Positions 43,504 to 53,400 of a stretch of 59,099 bases of DNA are shown here, in pieces. The notes under the pieces were generated by a model that made no database searches, had not been told where the DNA came from, and was given only the letters and a program-made list of their open reading frames with translations. The first letter of the stretch is position 1; every line of letters begins with the position of its first letter. The position numbers were made by a program, and so were the translations under genes. Source of the DNA: Prolixibacteraceae bacterium (GTDB lineage Bacteria > Bacteroidota > Bacteroidia > Bacteroidales > Prolixibacteraceae); NCBI GenBank assembly GCA_029975525.1, contig JARKOX010000146.1, positions 1 to 59,099 on the forward strand, read 5' to 3'.

Positions 43504-44897
43504 CCGGATTCGAAAACATACAAAATATTTACTTCCTCGGAATCGGAGGGATCGGGATGAGTGCGCTGGCCCGCTGGTTCAACCATTTGGGCTTCCGGGT
43601 GGCCGGTTATGACCGCACCTCTACCGCCCTCACCACAGCGCTGCAATCCGAAGGGATTGAGGTGCACTTCGACGACCGTGGAGAGGAGGTACAAACATTG
43701 GTCGGGCAGCCCGAAGATACGCTGGTGGTGTTTACCCCGGCCTTGCCGGCCGACCACGGCGAATGGAACTGGCTGCAGCAGCACGGGTATTCTGTTTTGA
43801 AACGGTCGAAAGTGCTCGGAATGCTCTGCAACCGCTCAAAATGCCTGGCGGTGGCCGGCACCCACGGAAAAACCACGGTCTCGACCATGGTGGCAACCAT
43901 CCTGGAGCAGACCGCCAAGGGTTGCGGCGCTTTCCTGGGAGGGATCTCGAAAAATTTCGGATCGAACCTGTTGTTGCCCGGATCTTCGGCCGAATGGATG
44001 GTTACCGAAGCCGACGAGTACGACCGCTCTTTCCTGCAACTGACCCCCGATGTGGCGGTGATTACGGCGATGGATGCCGACCACCTTGATATTTACGGCG
44101 GCCTCCGCGAGGTGCAGGAGTCGTTCCGGCTGTTTGCCGCCCAGATCCGGGAAGGTGGAAAGCTGGTTACCAAGAGGGCGCTGAAAGAGAACTTCACCCG
44201 GCTGGCGGGTATTACGGTTTTCACCTATTCGGTGGACGGACCTGACGACTTTTTTGCCTCGGGACTTAACCTCGATGCAGCAACCCGTAACTACCGTTTT
44301 AGGTTGCACACCCCGGCCGGATTGACTCCCGAAATTGCGCTCTCCTATCCGGGGCTGGTGAATGTGGAAAATGCAGTGGCAGCCGGTGCGGCAGCGTTTC
44401 TGGCCGGTGCTTCGTTTGAAGAGATCGGCGCCGGACTGCAAAGCTACCAGGGCGTCAAACGCCGTTTCGACATCCGCTACCGCGACCAACATGTTTTGTA
44501 CATCGACGACTACGCCCACCATCCCGAAGAGTTGCGGGCGTTTATCTCTTCGGTGAAACTCTTGTTCCCCGGAAAGAAAATCACCGGCATTTTTCAGCCG
44601 CATCTCTACAGCCGCACCCGCGACTTTGCGCCTGAATTTGCCCAAAGTCTCGACCTACTCGATGAAGCCTGGCTTTTACCGGTTTATCCGGCGCGCGAGC
44701 TCCCGATCGAAGGAGTCTCGTCGGAGCTGATTTTCCGGATGATGAAGCAGGAGAAGAAGCTGCTGCTGCAGAAAAACGAGGTGGCTGAAACCATCCGCCA
44801 CTCGAAACCTGAAATATTACTCACCATGGGAGCGGGCGATATCGACCTGATGATCCCGGAAATTGTGGAAACACTAAAAAGGATGGGGGAATGTTGA
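43500..44897 (+). CDS. murC: UDP-MurNAc:L-alanine ligase MurC
   Basis: 465 residues. N-terminal IYFLGIGGIGMSALARWF for UDP-sugar binding, the ATP loop VAGTHGKTTVSTMVATIL (about 117-134), central VTEADEYDRSFL and ITAMDADHLDIYGG, and C-terminal YIDDYAHHPEELRAFISS, all diagnostic of MurC. It adds L-alanine to UDP-MurNAc. It is coupled to murG by ATGA and overlaps the ftsQ start by 7 nt, a tight order usual in this clade. Confidence 0.97.
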   Translation: MTGFENIQNIYFLGIGGIGMSALARWFNHLGFRVAGYDRTSTALTTALQSEGIEVHFDDRGEEVQTLVGQPEDTLVVFTPALPADHGEWNWLQQHGYSVLKRSKVLGMLCNRSKCLAVAGTHGKTTVSTMVATILEQTAKGCGAFLGGISKNFGSNLLLPGSSAEWMVTEADEYDRSFLQLTPDVAVITAMDADHLDIYGGLREVQESFRLFAAQIREGGKLVTKRALKENFTRLAGITVFTYSVDGPDDFFASGLNLDAATRNYRFRLHTPAGLTPEIALSYPGLVNVENAVAAGAAAFLAGASFEEIGAGLQSYQGVKRRFDIRYRDQHVLYIDDYAHHPEELRAFISSVKLLFPGKKITGIFQPHLYSRTRDFAPEFAQSLDLLDEAWLLPVYPARELPIEGVSSELIFRMMKQEKKLLLQKNEVAETIRHSKPEILLTMGAGDIDLMIPEIVETLKRMGEC

Positions 44898-45643
44898 GAA
44901 AAATTGCATATATAACGGGTTGGGTTTTGCTGGGCGCTTACCTGGTGGTAACCGTCGCTTTTACGGTGCACGAAACCGCCGGGATCACCTGCCGTGAAAT
45001 TGCAATTAACGACGACGAGGATCAGCTCATCCGGCTCAGCCGGGCCGAAGTGGCGCGGATGGTACGGTCGGTCGACAAAAAGCTGATCGGACGCAAACTG
45101 GACGATATCGATACCGAGGCCATCGAGGCCCATCTGGCCAAAAACAGTACCATCCTGAAAGCCGATGCCTACAAGCTGGTGGTGAAAGACAGTGTGAAGT
45201 ACAAAGGTGTTGTGGCCGTAAAAGTGAAGTACCGCAAACCGGTCTTCCGCGTCTTATCTTCCAGCGGCGATTTTTATATGGACGAAAGCGGGCACTCCTT
45301 CCCGGTTTCGATCAACTACTCGGCCAACGTACTGGTGGCTTCGGGAAATATTTCGAAGGAGATGGCCCGCGAAGAGTTGTTGCCCTTTGTGGCATTCCTG
45401 GAGGACGACCCCTTCTGGAAAGCGCAGATCGCACAGGTTTATGTAAACGGCAACGGCGAACTGCTGCTCACCCCCCTGGTGGGCGATCAGGTTATCGAAT
45501 TCGGCCCGGTCGATGGGTACCGGAAAAAACTGCGCAACCTGCGCGCCTTTTATGAACAGGTTCTGGTAAAAAACAACTGGAACAAATACGAACGGATTAG
45601 TGTGAAATACAGCAATCAGGTAGTTGCTAAAAAAAGAAAATAA
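44891..45643 (+). CDS. ftsQ: FtsQ-like division protein (POTRA domain)
   Basis: 250 residues. A short cytoplasmic start is followed by one membrane helix (IAYITGWVLLGAYLVVTVAF, about 5-24). The periplasmic part shows a POTRA-like unit (about 30-105: EVARMVRSVDKKLIGRKLDDI, then LAKNSTILKADAYKLV and VKVKYRKPVFRVL) and a beta domain with FYMDESGHSFPVS. Sequence conservation of FtsQ is low in this phylum; the topology and the place between murC and ftsA settle the name. It links the FtsL complex to the ring. Confidence 0.88.
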   Translation: MLRKIAYITGWVLLGAYLVVTVAFTVHETAGITCREIAINDDEDQLIRLSRAEVARMVRSVDKKLIGRKLDDIDTEAIEAHLAKNSTILKADAYKLVVKDSVKYKGVVAVKVKYRKPVFRVLSSSGDFYMDESGHSFPVSINYSANVLVASGNISKEMAREELLPFVAFLEDDPFWKAQIAQVYVNGNGELLLTPLVGDQVIEFGPVDGYRKKLRNLRAFYEQVLVKNNWNKYERISVKYSNQVVAKKRK

Positions 45644-45644
45644 T

Positions 45645-46934
45645 ATGGCTTCAAAACAGGAAATTGCGGTCGTTGTTGACATCGGCACCACTGAAATTGT
45701 GGGCGTTGCCGGACAGATGAATGTAAACAACAGAATTGAAATTTTGGGGCTGGCAAAAGTTGCCTCCCGTGGAATCAAACGCGGCGTAGTCCTCAATATT
45801 GATGAGTTCTCGGGTGCGCTGAACGAACTGATCAGCAGGCTGGAGCAGCAGTTCGACGGGCGCATTGGCCAGGTGGATGTGGCTTTGGCCGGGCAGTCGG
45901 TGCAAACTTTCGACTTCAAAGGGGTGCGCTACACCGGTGAAACCGGCCTGGTCACCCAGCAGGATATCGACTACCTGCTCAACGAAGCCCGCAATATGCC
46001 GCTGGAATACGGCCATAAAATTTATCATATCTTCCCGCAAAATTACATCATCGACGAGGAGCCTGATATCAGCGTTCCGGTGGGGCACGCGGGCCGCAAA
46101 ATCGAAGCGTTTTACAAACTCATCACTGCACCCGTCTCGTACCGGGCCAACGTGGAAAAAGCGCTTGCCAAAATGGGGGTGGAGCTGGGAGAGTTTATGA
46201 TCTCGCCGGTGGCAACGGCCGAATCGGTTTTGAGCGCCGACGAAAGAGAGGCCGGCGTGGTGCTGGTCGATCTGGGGGGCGGAACCACCAAAATGTCGGT
46301 TTTCTACGAAGGCAATTTGTGTCACGCCGCCGTTATTCCGTTTGCCGGCGATGTGATCACCCGCGATATCAAGGAGGGGTGCTCCATCCTGCTGCGGTCG
46401 GCCGAGCAGCTGAAAGTGCAGTTCGGACAGGCCATGGGCGACTTTGCCGAAGAGGACAAAGTGGTCACCATTCCGGGGCAAAACGGCTGGGAACCCAAGG
46501 AGATCTCCTTCAAAAGCTTGGCTTACATCATTCAGGCCCGGCTGGAGGAGATTGTAGACAGCATCTATTTCCAGATAGAAAAATCGGGGTATCTGAACCG
46601 GCTGGCACAGGGAATTGTGCTCACCGGCGGAACCGCCAACCTCTCCAACCTGGTGCAGCTGGTAAAATACCGCACCGGCATGGATGCGCGTATCGGCTTT
46701 TCGCTGGTAAAACTGGCCGGCAAACAGACCGAGTGGGAAAAGCCGGATTACATCACGGCATTCGGCTTGTTGAAAAAATCACTTGAAGAGGGCTCTTCCC
46801 GCGAGCGGCCGGCGGTGAAAAACGGCTCCCGGTCGGGCAGGAAAGGAAGCGGCAAGGGGATTTTCAGTGCGTTGGGCGAAAAAGTTTCCCAACAAATCAG
46901 TATCATGTTCAACGACGACGACTCTTCCATGTAA
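45645..46934 (+). CDS. ftsA: Division actin homologue FtsA
   Basis: 429 residues from MASKQEIAVVVDIGTTEIVG, 1 nt after the ftsQ stop. Actin-fold phosphate loops are VVDIGTTEIVGVAG and VLVDLGGGTTKMSVF, and an adenosine region GIVLTGGTANLSNL lies near residue 335. Subdomain 1C is present (SHARED-like, about 85-165). The end, KGIFSALGEKVSQQISIMFNDDD, is a predicted amphipathic helix after a basic serine-glycine linker, matching the membrane-targeting tail of FtsA. FtsA tethers FtsZ filaments to the membrane. It is followed by two ftsZ genes, the first after 18 nt. Confidence 0.96.
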   Translation: MASKQEIAVVVDIGTTEIVGVAGQMNVNNRIEILGLAKVASRGIKRGVVLNIDEFSGALNELISRLEQQFDGRIGQVDVALAGQSVQTFDFKGVRYTGETGLVTQQDIDYLLNEARNMPLEYGHKIYHIFPQNYIIDEEPDISVPVGHAGRKIEAFYKLITAPVSYRANVEKALAKMGVELGEFMISPVATAESVLSADEREAGVVLVDLGGGTTKMSVFYEGNLCHAAVIPFAGDVITRDIKEGCSILLRSAEQLKVQFGQAMGDFAEEDKVVTIPGQNGWEPKEISFKSLAYIIQARLEEIVDSIYFQIEKSGYLNRLAQGIVLTGGTANLSNLVQLVKYRTGMDARIGFSLVKLAGKQTEWEKPDYITAFGLLKKSLEEGSSRERPAVKNGSRSGRKGSGKGIFSALGEKVSQQISIMFNDDDSSM

Positions 46935-46952
46935 CCGATAAAACTGATCCAA

Positions 46953-48242
46953 ATGACTGAAGATTTAATTACTTTCCAGTTCTCCCGGGACTCTTCCTCG
47001 ATCATCAAGGTGATCGGAGTGGGAGGCGGGGGGTGCAACGCCGTCAACTACATGTTTGAAGAAGGCATCCGCGATGTCGACTTTGTGGTGTGCAACACCG
47101 ATGCGCAGGCGCTCGAAAACAGCCCGGTTCCGGTACGTATCCAGCTGGGGATGACGCTCACCGAAGGGCGCGGCGCCGGCAACCGCCCCGAAATGGGGGA
47201 AGAAGCCGCCCGCGAAAGTTACGAGGATGTCAAAATGGTGCTGGAAGAGAACACCAAAATGGTGTTCATCACCGCCGGAATGGGCGGGGGAACCGGCACC
47301 GGTGCAGCGCCGGTAATTGCCCGGCTGGCCCACGATATGGGAATTCTGACGATTGCCGTGGTGACCATTCCCTCGCCGGCCGAAGGAAAGAAACGCTTTA
47401 GTCAGGCGATCGAAGGGATTAAAAAACTGAGCGAACATGTCGACAGCATGCTGGTGGTGAGCAACCAGCGGCTGCACAGCATCTACGGCGACCTGCCCGC
47501 CCGGCAGGCATTCCGGCTGGCCGACAACATTGTTTGTACCGCCGTGAAGGGTGTTGCCGAAATCATCACCGTCCACGGAAATATCAACATCGACTTTGCC
47601 GATGTCTACACCGTGATGAACAACAGCAAGGTGTTTATCATGGGAACCGGACACGGAGCGGGCGAAGGGCGTGCCCTCAAAGCTGTGAAGGAGGCGCTCG
47701 AGTCGCCCCTGCTCGACGACAACAGCATCCGCGGGACGAAAAACATTCTCCTCAATATCATCTCCGGAGAAGATGAAATTACCATTGGCGAGATCGGCGA
47801 GATCATCGAATATCTCCAGAACGAAGCGGGCCAGGAAGCCGACATCATCTGGGGAAATGGCTACGATAAATTTATGGGTGATAAGATCAGCGTGACCATC
47901 CTGTGTACCGGGTTCCGCGCCAATCCCAATCCGCTGTTTAACGAGCCCAAACCGGCCGAAAAGATCAACCTCTTCGACCAACAGCCGCCCCAACGTGCTC
48001 CAAAACCGGAGCCGGCACCGGTTTTAAACCTGGAAGAGGAGCCAGAGCCGGAGCTCACGATCGACAAAAATTTTTCGAGGCCGCAAGTGGCCCGCGAACC
48101 CAAAATGGCGCAGCCGGTAAAACAGCCGGCGCCCAAAGTACAGAAGAAAAAGCAAGCTGTTCCCGATTCGGAATCGAGCATCGACAACTGGTTTTACCGC
48201 AAGTTCGGAAGGTTGTTCGAAGACGACGACCAGTCATTGTAA
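46953..48242 (+). CDS. ftsZ1: FtsZ-family tubulin homologue, first of two, lacking the usual C-terminal peptide
   Basis: 429 residues. The GTPase core is complete: T1 GVGGGGCNAVN (22-32), the T4 tubulin signature GGGTGTG (111-117), NTDAQALENS (48-57), and the T7 catalytic loop NIDFAD (212-217). After about residue 320 comes a proline- and glutamate-rich linker. The tail is unusual: instead of the conserved peptide that binds FtsA it ends SSIDNWFYRKFGRLFEDDD plus three residues, aromatic and basic then acidic, which could form an amphipathic helix. It starts 18 nt after ftsA, and a second complete ftsZ follows after 41 nt. Both appear intact, so this is a paralogue rather than a decaying copy. 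The symbol ftsZ1 is mine for clarity. Confidence 0.93.
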   Translation: MTEDLITFQFSRDSSSIIKVIGVGGGGCNAVNYMFEEGIRDVDFVVCNTDAQALENSPVPVRIQLGMTLTEGRGAGNRPEMGEEAARESYEDVKMVLEENTKMVFITAGMGGGTGTGAAPVIARLAHDMGILTIAVVTIPSPAEGKKRFSQAIEGIKKLSEHVDSMLVVSNQRLHSIYGDLPARQAFRLADNIVCTAVKGVAEIITVHGNINIDFADVYTVMNNSKVFIMGTGHGAGEGRALKAVKEALESPLLDDNSIRGTKNILLNIISGEDEITIGEIGEIIEYLQNEAGQEADIIWGNGYDKFMGDKISVTILCTGFRANPNPLFNEPKPAEKINLFDQQPPQRAPKPEPAPVLNLEEEPEPELTIDKNFSRPQVAREPKMAQPVKQPAPKVQKKKQAVPDSESSIDNWFYRKFGRLFEDDDQSL

Positions 48243-48283
48243 TCCTTCATATAACCAGTCACTAACGCAAAAATTCAAACAAG

Positions 48284-49747
48284 ATGACCATCGACAAAAT
48301 TAATTTTCAGTTTGAAAAGAATCCCGGCTCCATCATCAAGGTGATTGGTGTGGGAGGCGGTGGCGGAAATGCTGTGAATCACATGTTCCGGCTGGGTATC
48401 CGCGATGTTGACTTTATTGTGTGCAACACCGACTCACAGGCGCTGGCCGGAAGCCCGATCCCCGTGAAAGTACAGCTGGGGTCCTCGCTCACCGAAGGAC
48501 GCGGTGCTGGTAACAAACCCGAAACCGGACGGCAGTCTGCCATCGAAAATATTGACGATGTACGCAAGGTTTTGGAGACCAATACCAAAATGGTGTTCAT
48601 TACTGCCGGGATGGGCGGTGGCACCGGCACCGGCGGCGCGCCGGTTATCGCCCAGCTGTGCCGCGAACTCGGATTCCTCACGGTAGGAATTGTCACGATC
48701 CCGTTCCGCAACGAGGGAAAACGCCGCATCTCGCAGGCTGTTGAAGGAATTCAGGAGATGGAGCAGCATGTAGACTCACTGCTGGTCATCAACAACGAAC
48801 GGATCCGTGAAATGTACGGCGACTTTCCCATTTCGCAGGCATTTGCCAAAGCCGACAATGTGCTGGCTACCGCGGCCAAAGGAATTGCCGAAATCATCAC
48901 GGTGCCGGGCTATATCAACGTGGACTTTGCCGATGTGGAAACGGTGATGCGCCAAAGCGGCGTGGCCATCATGGGAACCGGAATCTCCGAAGGAGAAGGC
49001 CGCGCGGTGGATGCCGTTGAAAAAGCGCTGATGTCGCCCCTGCTGAACAACAACAACATCCGGGGTGCTAAAAATATTTTGCTGAACGTAACCTCCGGAG
49101 ACTCGGAAATTACGATGGACGAAATCGGCGAAATTACCGACTACATCCAGCAGAAAGCCGGTTTTGAAGCCGACCTGATCTGGGGGAACGGTGTGGACGA
49201 AACGCTGGAAAACCAGATTTCGGTAACGGTGATCGCCACCGGATTCAGCACCAGCAGTATTCCCGAAATGCTGGTCAATAAAAAACAGCCCAAAGAGACC
49301 CATGTACTGGGCAGCGAACCTTACCAGCCGTCGCGCCCGCAGCCCGTGCGCCCGTCGAAACCCGACGAACGGCCACACTCTTCGGTCAACCAGCAGTCGA
49401 TCGAATTTGAGGTGGAACCCCGCCCGGCGGCCAATCCCCGGCCGGTGAGTTTTGAGATCAACCCCCGCCCGGCCGGCAGCGAATTTGACCTCCTCTATCC
49501 CAAAACCGTCCGCGAACGCGCCGAACACAGCGAAGAATCGCGGCTGAAAGTGGATTTTTCGGGAATGAGTGAAGAGGATGTTGACCGGATGGAAAATGTG
49601 CCGGCCTACATCCGCAAACAGATGAAAGCCAAAGAACCCGGCCAGCGGAAACCTTCAGACTATTCCAGCTACTCGGTGTCGTCTGATCCGGAAAAGAAGG
49701 TGATCTTCAAGGAGAATAACCCGTATCTTCATAAAAACGTAGATTGA
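48284..49747 (+). CDS. ftsZ: Cell division protein FtsZ, second and canonical copy
   Basis: 487 residues. The first 120 residues align without gaps to the upstream copy: T1 GVGGGGGNAVN (22-32), GGGTGTG (111-117) and T7 NVDFAD. The linker (about 320-435) is long and proline-rich with repeated SFEINPRPA-like units (FEVEPRPAANPRPV). The end has the conserved C-terminal peptide VPAYIRKQ (encoded at 49598-49621), the site that binds FtsA in other bacteria, followed by a further tail ending ENNPYLHKNVD, which I recognise as usual for Bacteroidota FtsZ. It polymerises with GTP to form the division ring. It is followed by yqeY after 16 nt. Confidence 0.96.
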   Translation: MTIDKINFQFEKNPGSIIKVIGVGGGGGNAVNHMFRLGIRDVDFIVCNTDSQALAGSPIPVKVQLGSSLTEGRGAGNKPETGRQSAIENIDDVRKVLETNTKMVFITAGMGGGTGTGGAPVIAQLCRELGFLTVGIVTIPFRNEGKRRISQAVEGIQEMEQHVDSLLVINNERIREMYGDFPISQAFAKADNVLATAAKGIAEIITVPGYINVDFADVETVMRQSGVAIMGTGISEGEGRAVDAVEKALMSPLLNNNNIRGAKNILLNVTSGDSEITMDEIGEITDYIQQKAGFEADLIWGNGVDETLENQISVTVIATGFSTSSIPEMLVNKKQPKETHVLGSEPYQPSRPQPVRPSKPDERPHSSVNQQSIEFEVEPRPAANPRPVSFEINPRPAGSEFDLLYPKTVRERAEHSEESRLKVDFSGMSEEDVDRMENVPAYIRKQMKAKEPGQRKPSDYSSYSVSSDPEKKVIFKENNPYLHKNVD

Positions 49748-49763
49748 TAAAAACGAAACAGCC

Positions 49764-50213
49764 ATGACACTTTTTGAACAGATTAACGAAGATATTAAAG
49801 CGGCCATGAAGGCCCGTGAAAAAGAGCGGCTCGAAGCGTTGCGCAACCTGAAAAAGCTGATGCTGGAAGCCCGCGCAGCCAAAGGCGCCGGTTCTGAACT
49901 GAGCGATGACGAGTCGCTGAAGCTGGTTCAGAAGCTGGTGAAACAGGGAAGAGATTCGGCAGAGATCTACCGGGAACAAAACCGTGAAGACCTTTTTGCG
50001 GTCGAAATGGCGCAGGTGGAAGTACTGGAAACCTACCTGCCCAAGCCGCTCACCGATGCCGAACTCACCGCGGCAGTCAGGGCGATTGTGGAGAAAACCG
50101 GCGCCACTTCAATAAAAGAGATGGGCAAGGTGATGGGGATTGCCTGTAAAGAGCTGGCCGGCAAAGCCGATGGTAAAGATATTGCCGACAAAGTAAAAGC
50201 GCTTTTGTCGTAG
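49764..50213 (+). CDS. yqeY: GatB/YqeY-domain protein
   Basis: 149 residues forming a single YqeY domain: TLFEQINEDIKAAMKAREKERLEALRNLKKL at the start (helical), DDESLKLVQKLVKQGRDSAEIY, and LETYLPKPLTDAELTAAVRAI with KEMGKVMGIACKELAGKADGKDIADKVK at the end. The family is related to the tRNA-binding tail of GatB but its function is not established. It lies 16 nt after ftsZ, as is common in Bacteroidota, and is the last gene of the cluster. A hairpin-forming repeat follows its stop by 9 nt. Confidence 0.93.
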   Translation: MTLFEQINEDIKAAMKAREKERLEALRNLKKLMLEARAAKGAGSELSDDESLKLVQKLVKQGRDSAEIYREQNREDLFAVEMAQVEVLETYLPKPLTDAELTAAVRAIVEKTGATSIKEMGKVMGIACKELAGKADGKDIADKVKALLS

Positions 50214-50221
50214 CAGCGTTG

Positions 50222-50480
50222 TCCAAAACCTTCCCCCCCCGGCTCCCTTCCAACCGGACGGACCTTCCCCCCAGCCCCCTTCCAAACGGACGGGGGAGCA
50301 GGATTCTGCCTAAAATTCCGTTTTGGATATTGGATATTGGCTGTTGGGTATTGAAAATTTAACCGGACATGTCAATAAGAAACCCCGAACAAGAAATCAG
50401 AAACCGCAGAATGGTCAAATTGTCGGATGGCCAAATGGTTGATGTTTTTGCTACCTGGGACGGGTGAAGGGTTGGTAGTC
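50222..50480. repeat. Intergenic repeat, inverted copy of the element at 12.3 kb
   Basis: Reading the minus strand, the order is the same as at 12341-12589: a CACCCGTCCC stem remnant, AACCATTTGGCCATCCGACA onward, then CCCAACAGCCAATATCC, AAAACGGAATTTTA, CAGAATCCTGCTCCCCCGTC and GGAAGGGGGCTGGGG. A stretch of about 56 nt (50383-50438, rich in CAGAAACCGCAGAATGG) is identical to the first copy except for orientation. The internal CCATTT-rich part is missing. A second GC-rich hairpin module lies at 50230-50262. It fills the space between yqeY and mfd; its GGGGG/CCCCC stems could end transcription of the division cluster. Confidence 0.8.
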
Positions 50481-50494
50481 CTGCCTGTTCGGGG

Positions 50495-53400
50495 TTAACC
50501 GGCTGTTTCGATCTCTTTCAGTTTGTCCACTGCTTCCGAAACCGAGAGGATATCGGAGAAGGTAAGGGTCAGTTTCCCCTCCTCTTTCATTCGGCACTTT
50601 TGAGGATGGGCCTGCACATACTTCAGAATTTTGCCAAATGCCGGCGACTGGAAATAGGGCGATTGCGGGTCGGCGGGGAAATAGCAGATCATCAGCTGGG
50701 TTTTCAGCACAATTTTTTCAATACCCAGGCTGAGCGCTATCCAGCGCAGGCGCACCACGCCCAGCAGTTCGGCGCTTTCGGCAGGTAACTTCCCAAACCG
50801 GTCCACCAGTCCGGCTTCAAATTTTTGCAGCTGGCTTTCGTTTTCCAGGTTGTCCAGTTCGCGGTAGAGCAACATACGTTCGGCCGATCCGGGGATAAAG
50901 CTGTCGGGGAAGAGCAGCTCCAGGTCGGTGTCGATCTGGCAGTCGTTTACATATCGGATATTCATAAACGCCTGGGCAGCTGAGGTCTCTTCCGGGGCAA
51001 ACAGGTCGCCGAACTCCTCCTGTTTCAGCTCCTGTACCGCTTCGTTGAGGATGCGGTGGTAGGTTTCAAAGCCGATGTCGGCAATAAAGCCGCTCTGCTC
51101 GGCGCCCAGCAGGTTTCCCGCCCCGCGGATGTCGAGGTCCTGCATGGCGATGTTGAAACCGCTGCCCAGGTCCGAAAACTCTTCGATGGCTTTTAGTCTG
51201 CGGCGCGACTCGGCCGAAAGGGAAGCCAGCGGCGGCGTAATGAGGTAACAAAACGCCTTTTTATTGGAACGTCCCACCCGGCCGCGTAACTGGTGCAGGT
51301 CGCTCAGCCCGAAGTTTTGGGCCTGGTTGATGATCATCGTGTTGGCATTCGGGATGTCGAGTCCCGATTCGATGATGGTGGTGGCGATCAGGACATCGAA
51401 CTGGCCGTTGATAAAGTCGAGCATCACTTTTTCCAGCTTCGGGCCCTCCATCTGGCCGTGGCCGACGACTGTTTTTACCCCCGGCACGATCCGGCGGATG
51501 GTCGCTTCCACTTCGTAAATATTCTGTACCCGGTTGTGGATAAAAAACACCTGTCCGTTGCGCCCGGTTTCGTAAAGGATTGCCTCGCGGATCAACTGCT
51601 CGTTAAATCCGTGTACCTCGGTGATGATCGGGTAACGGTTGGGGGGCGGGGTTTGGATGATCGACAGGTCGCGGGCGCCCATCAGCGAAAACTGCAGCGT
51701 GCGCGGAATGGGGGTCGCCGTCAGGGTGAGCGTGTCCACGTTTACTTTCAGCCGTTTGAGTTTTTCCTTCACCGAAACGCCAAATTTCTGCTCTTCGTCC
51801 ACAATCAGCAACCCCAGGTCTTTAAATTTTACATCGGCGCTGACCAGCCGGTGTGTGCCGATGATGATATCCACTTTGCCTTCTTTCAGGTTGTTGAGCG
51901 CCTCTTTTATTTCGACATTAGACCGCAGCCGGCTGATGTAGTCCACCTTCACCGGAAAGTCGGACAGCCGTTCCGAAAAGGTTTTGAAATGCTGCAGGGC
52001 CAGAATGGTTGTAGGGACCAGCACGGCCACCTGTTTGTTATCGGTGACCGCTTTGAAAGCCGCACGGATGGCTACTTCTGTTTTCCCAAAACCCACGTCG
52101 CCACACACCAGCCGGTCCATCGGGATCGCTTTTTCCATATCCTCTTTTACCGCCTGGGTGGCTTTCTCCTGGTCGGGAGTGTCCTCGTAAATAAACGAGG
52201 CTTCGAGTTCGGTTTGCAGATAGGAGTCGGGCGAAAAGGTGAAACCCTCCTCCTCGCGGCGGCGGGCATACAGGGCAATCAGTTCGCGGGCAATATCCTT
52301 GACCTTGGCTTTGGTGCGGTTTTTCAGGTTTTGCCAGGCGGCAGTGCCCAGCTTGTTCAGCGACGGCGCAGCGCCATCTTTCCCTTTGTATTTTGAAATG
52401 CGGTGCAGCGAGTGGATGCTCACCAGCAGCGAATCGTTGTCGCGGTAAACCAGCCGGATGGCTTCCTGCACCTTTCCGTTCACCTCGGTTTTTACCAGAC
52501 CGGCAAATTTTCCGATGCCGTGGTCCACATGCACCACAAAGTCGCCGGGGTGCAGCTTGTTCAGCTCCTGCAGCGTGATGGCTTCGCGCTGGGGGTTTCG
52601 GCTGCGCAGCCGGTAGCGGTGGTAACGTTCAAAAATCTGGTGGTCGGTGTAGCAGCACACCTGCAGGTCGTGGTCGATAAAGCCTTCGTGAAGCGCAAAA
52701 AGTACCGGTTCGAACGACGCTTTTACCTTGGTTTCGCGGAAGATATCGCGGAGCCGCTCCACCTGTTTCTCCTGGCTCGACAGCAACAGGATGCGGTAGC
52801 CTTTGTCGGAAAACTCCTGCAGGTTGGCTCCCAGCAGTTTGAAGTTTTTATTGAAAACCGGCTGTTTCGAAAGTTTGGGCTGGAAAGATAGCTGCGGCGT
52901 AAAAAACGGGTCGGAGCCGGTTTCGATGCAGGTCAGTTGACTCAGTTCCTGTTTCAGCTCGCGGCCCGCGAGTACCTCGCCGGCGGGCACCGGCGTCATA
53001 TCGGGGCCTGGGTGCTGGGTTTGCCGGAAGATCGATTCGGTTTGATCGATAAAAAAGCGTGTTTCGGCGCATATCACCAGTGAGCCGGCCGGCATAAAGC
53101 GGATCAGCGAAATGCGGTCGCCGGCAAAGGCGTGGTCGCGGATATTGGGGACCAGCGTCACATGAGGATGTGTCATCTTCGAAATCTGGGTGTCGATATC
53201 GAAGCTGCGGACCGACTCCACCTCGTTGCCGAAAAAGTCGAGCCGGAAAGGATCTTCCGACGCAAAAGAGAAAACATCCACAATACTTCCGCGGACGGAA
53301 AACTGTCCCGGTTCGGTGACAAAATCGACCCGTTCGAAGCCATATTCGTAGAGGAATTCGTTGATAAAGTCGATCGAGATTTTGTCGCCTTTGGCAATGC

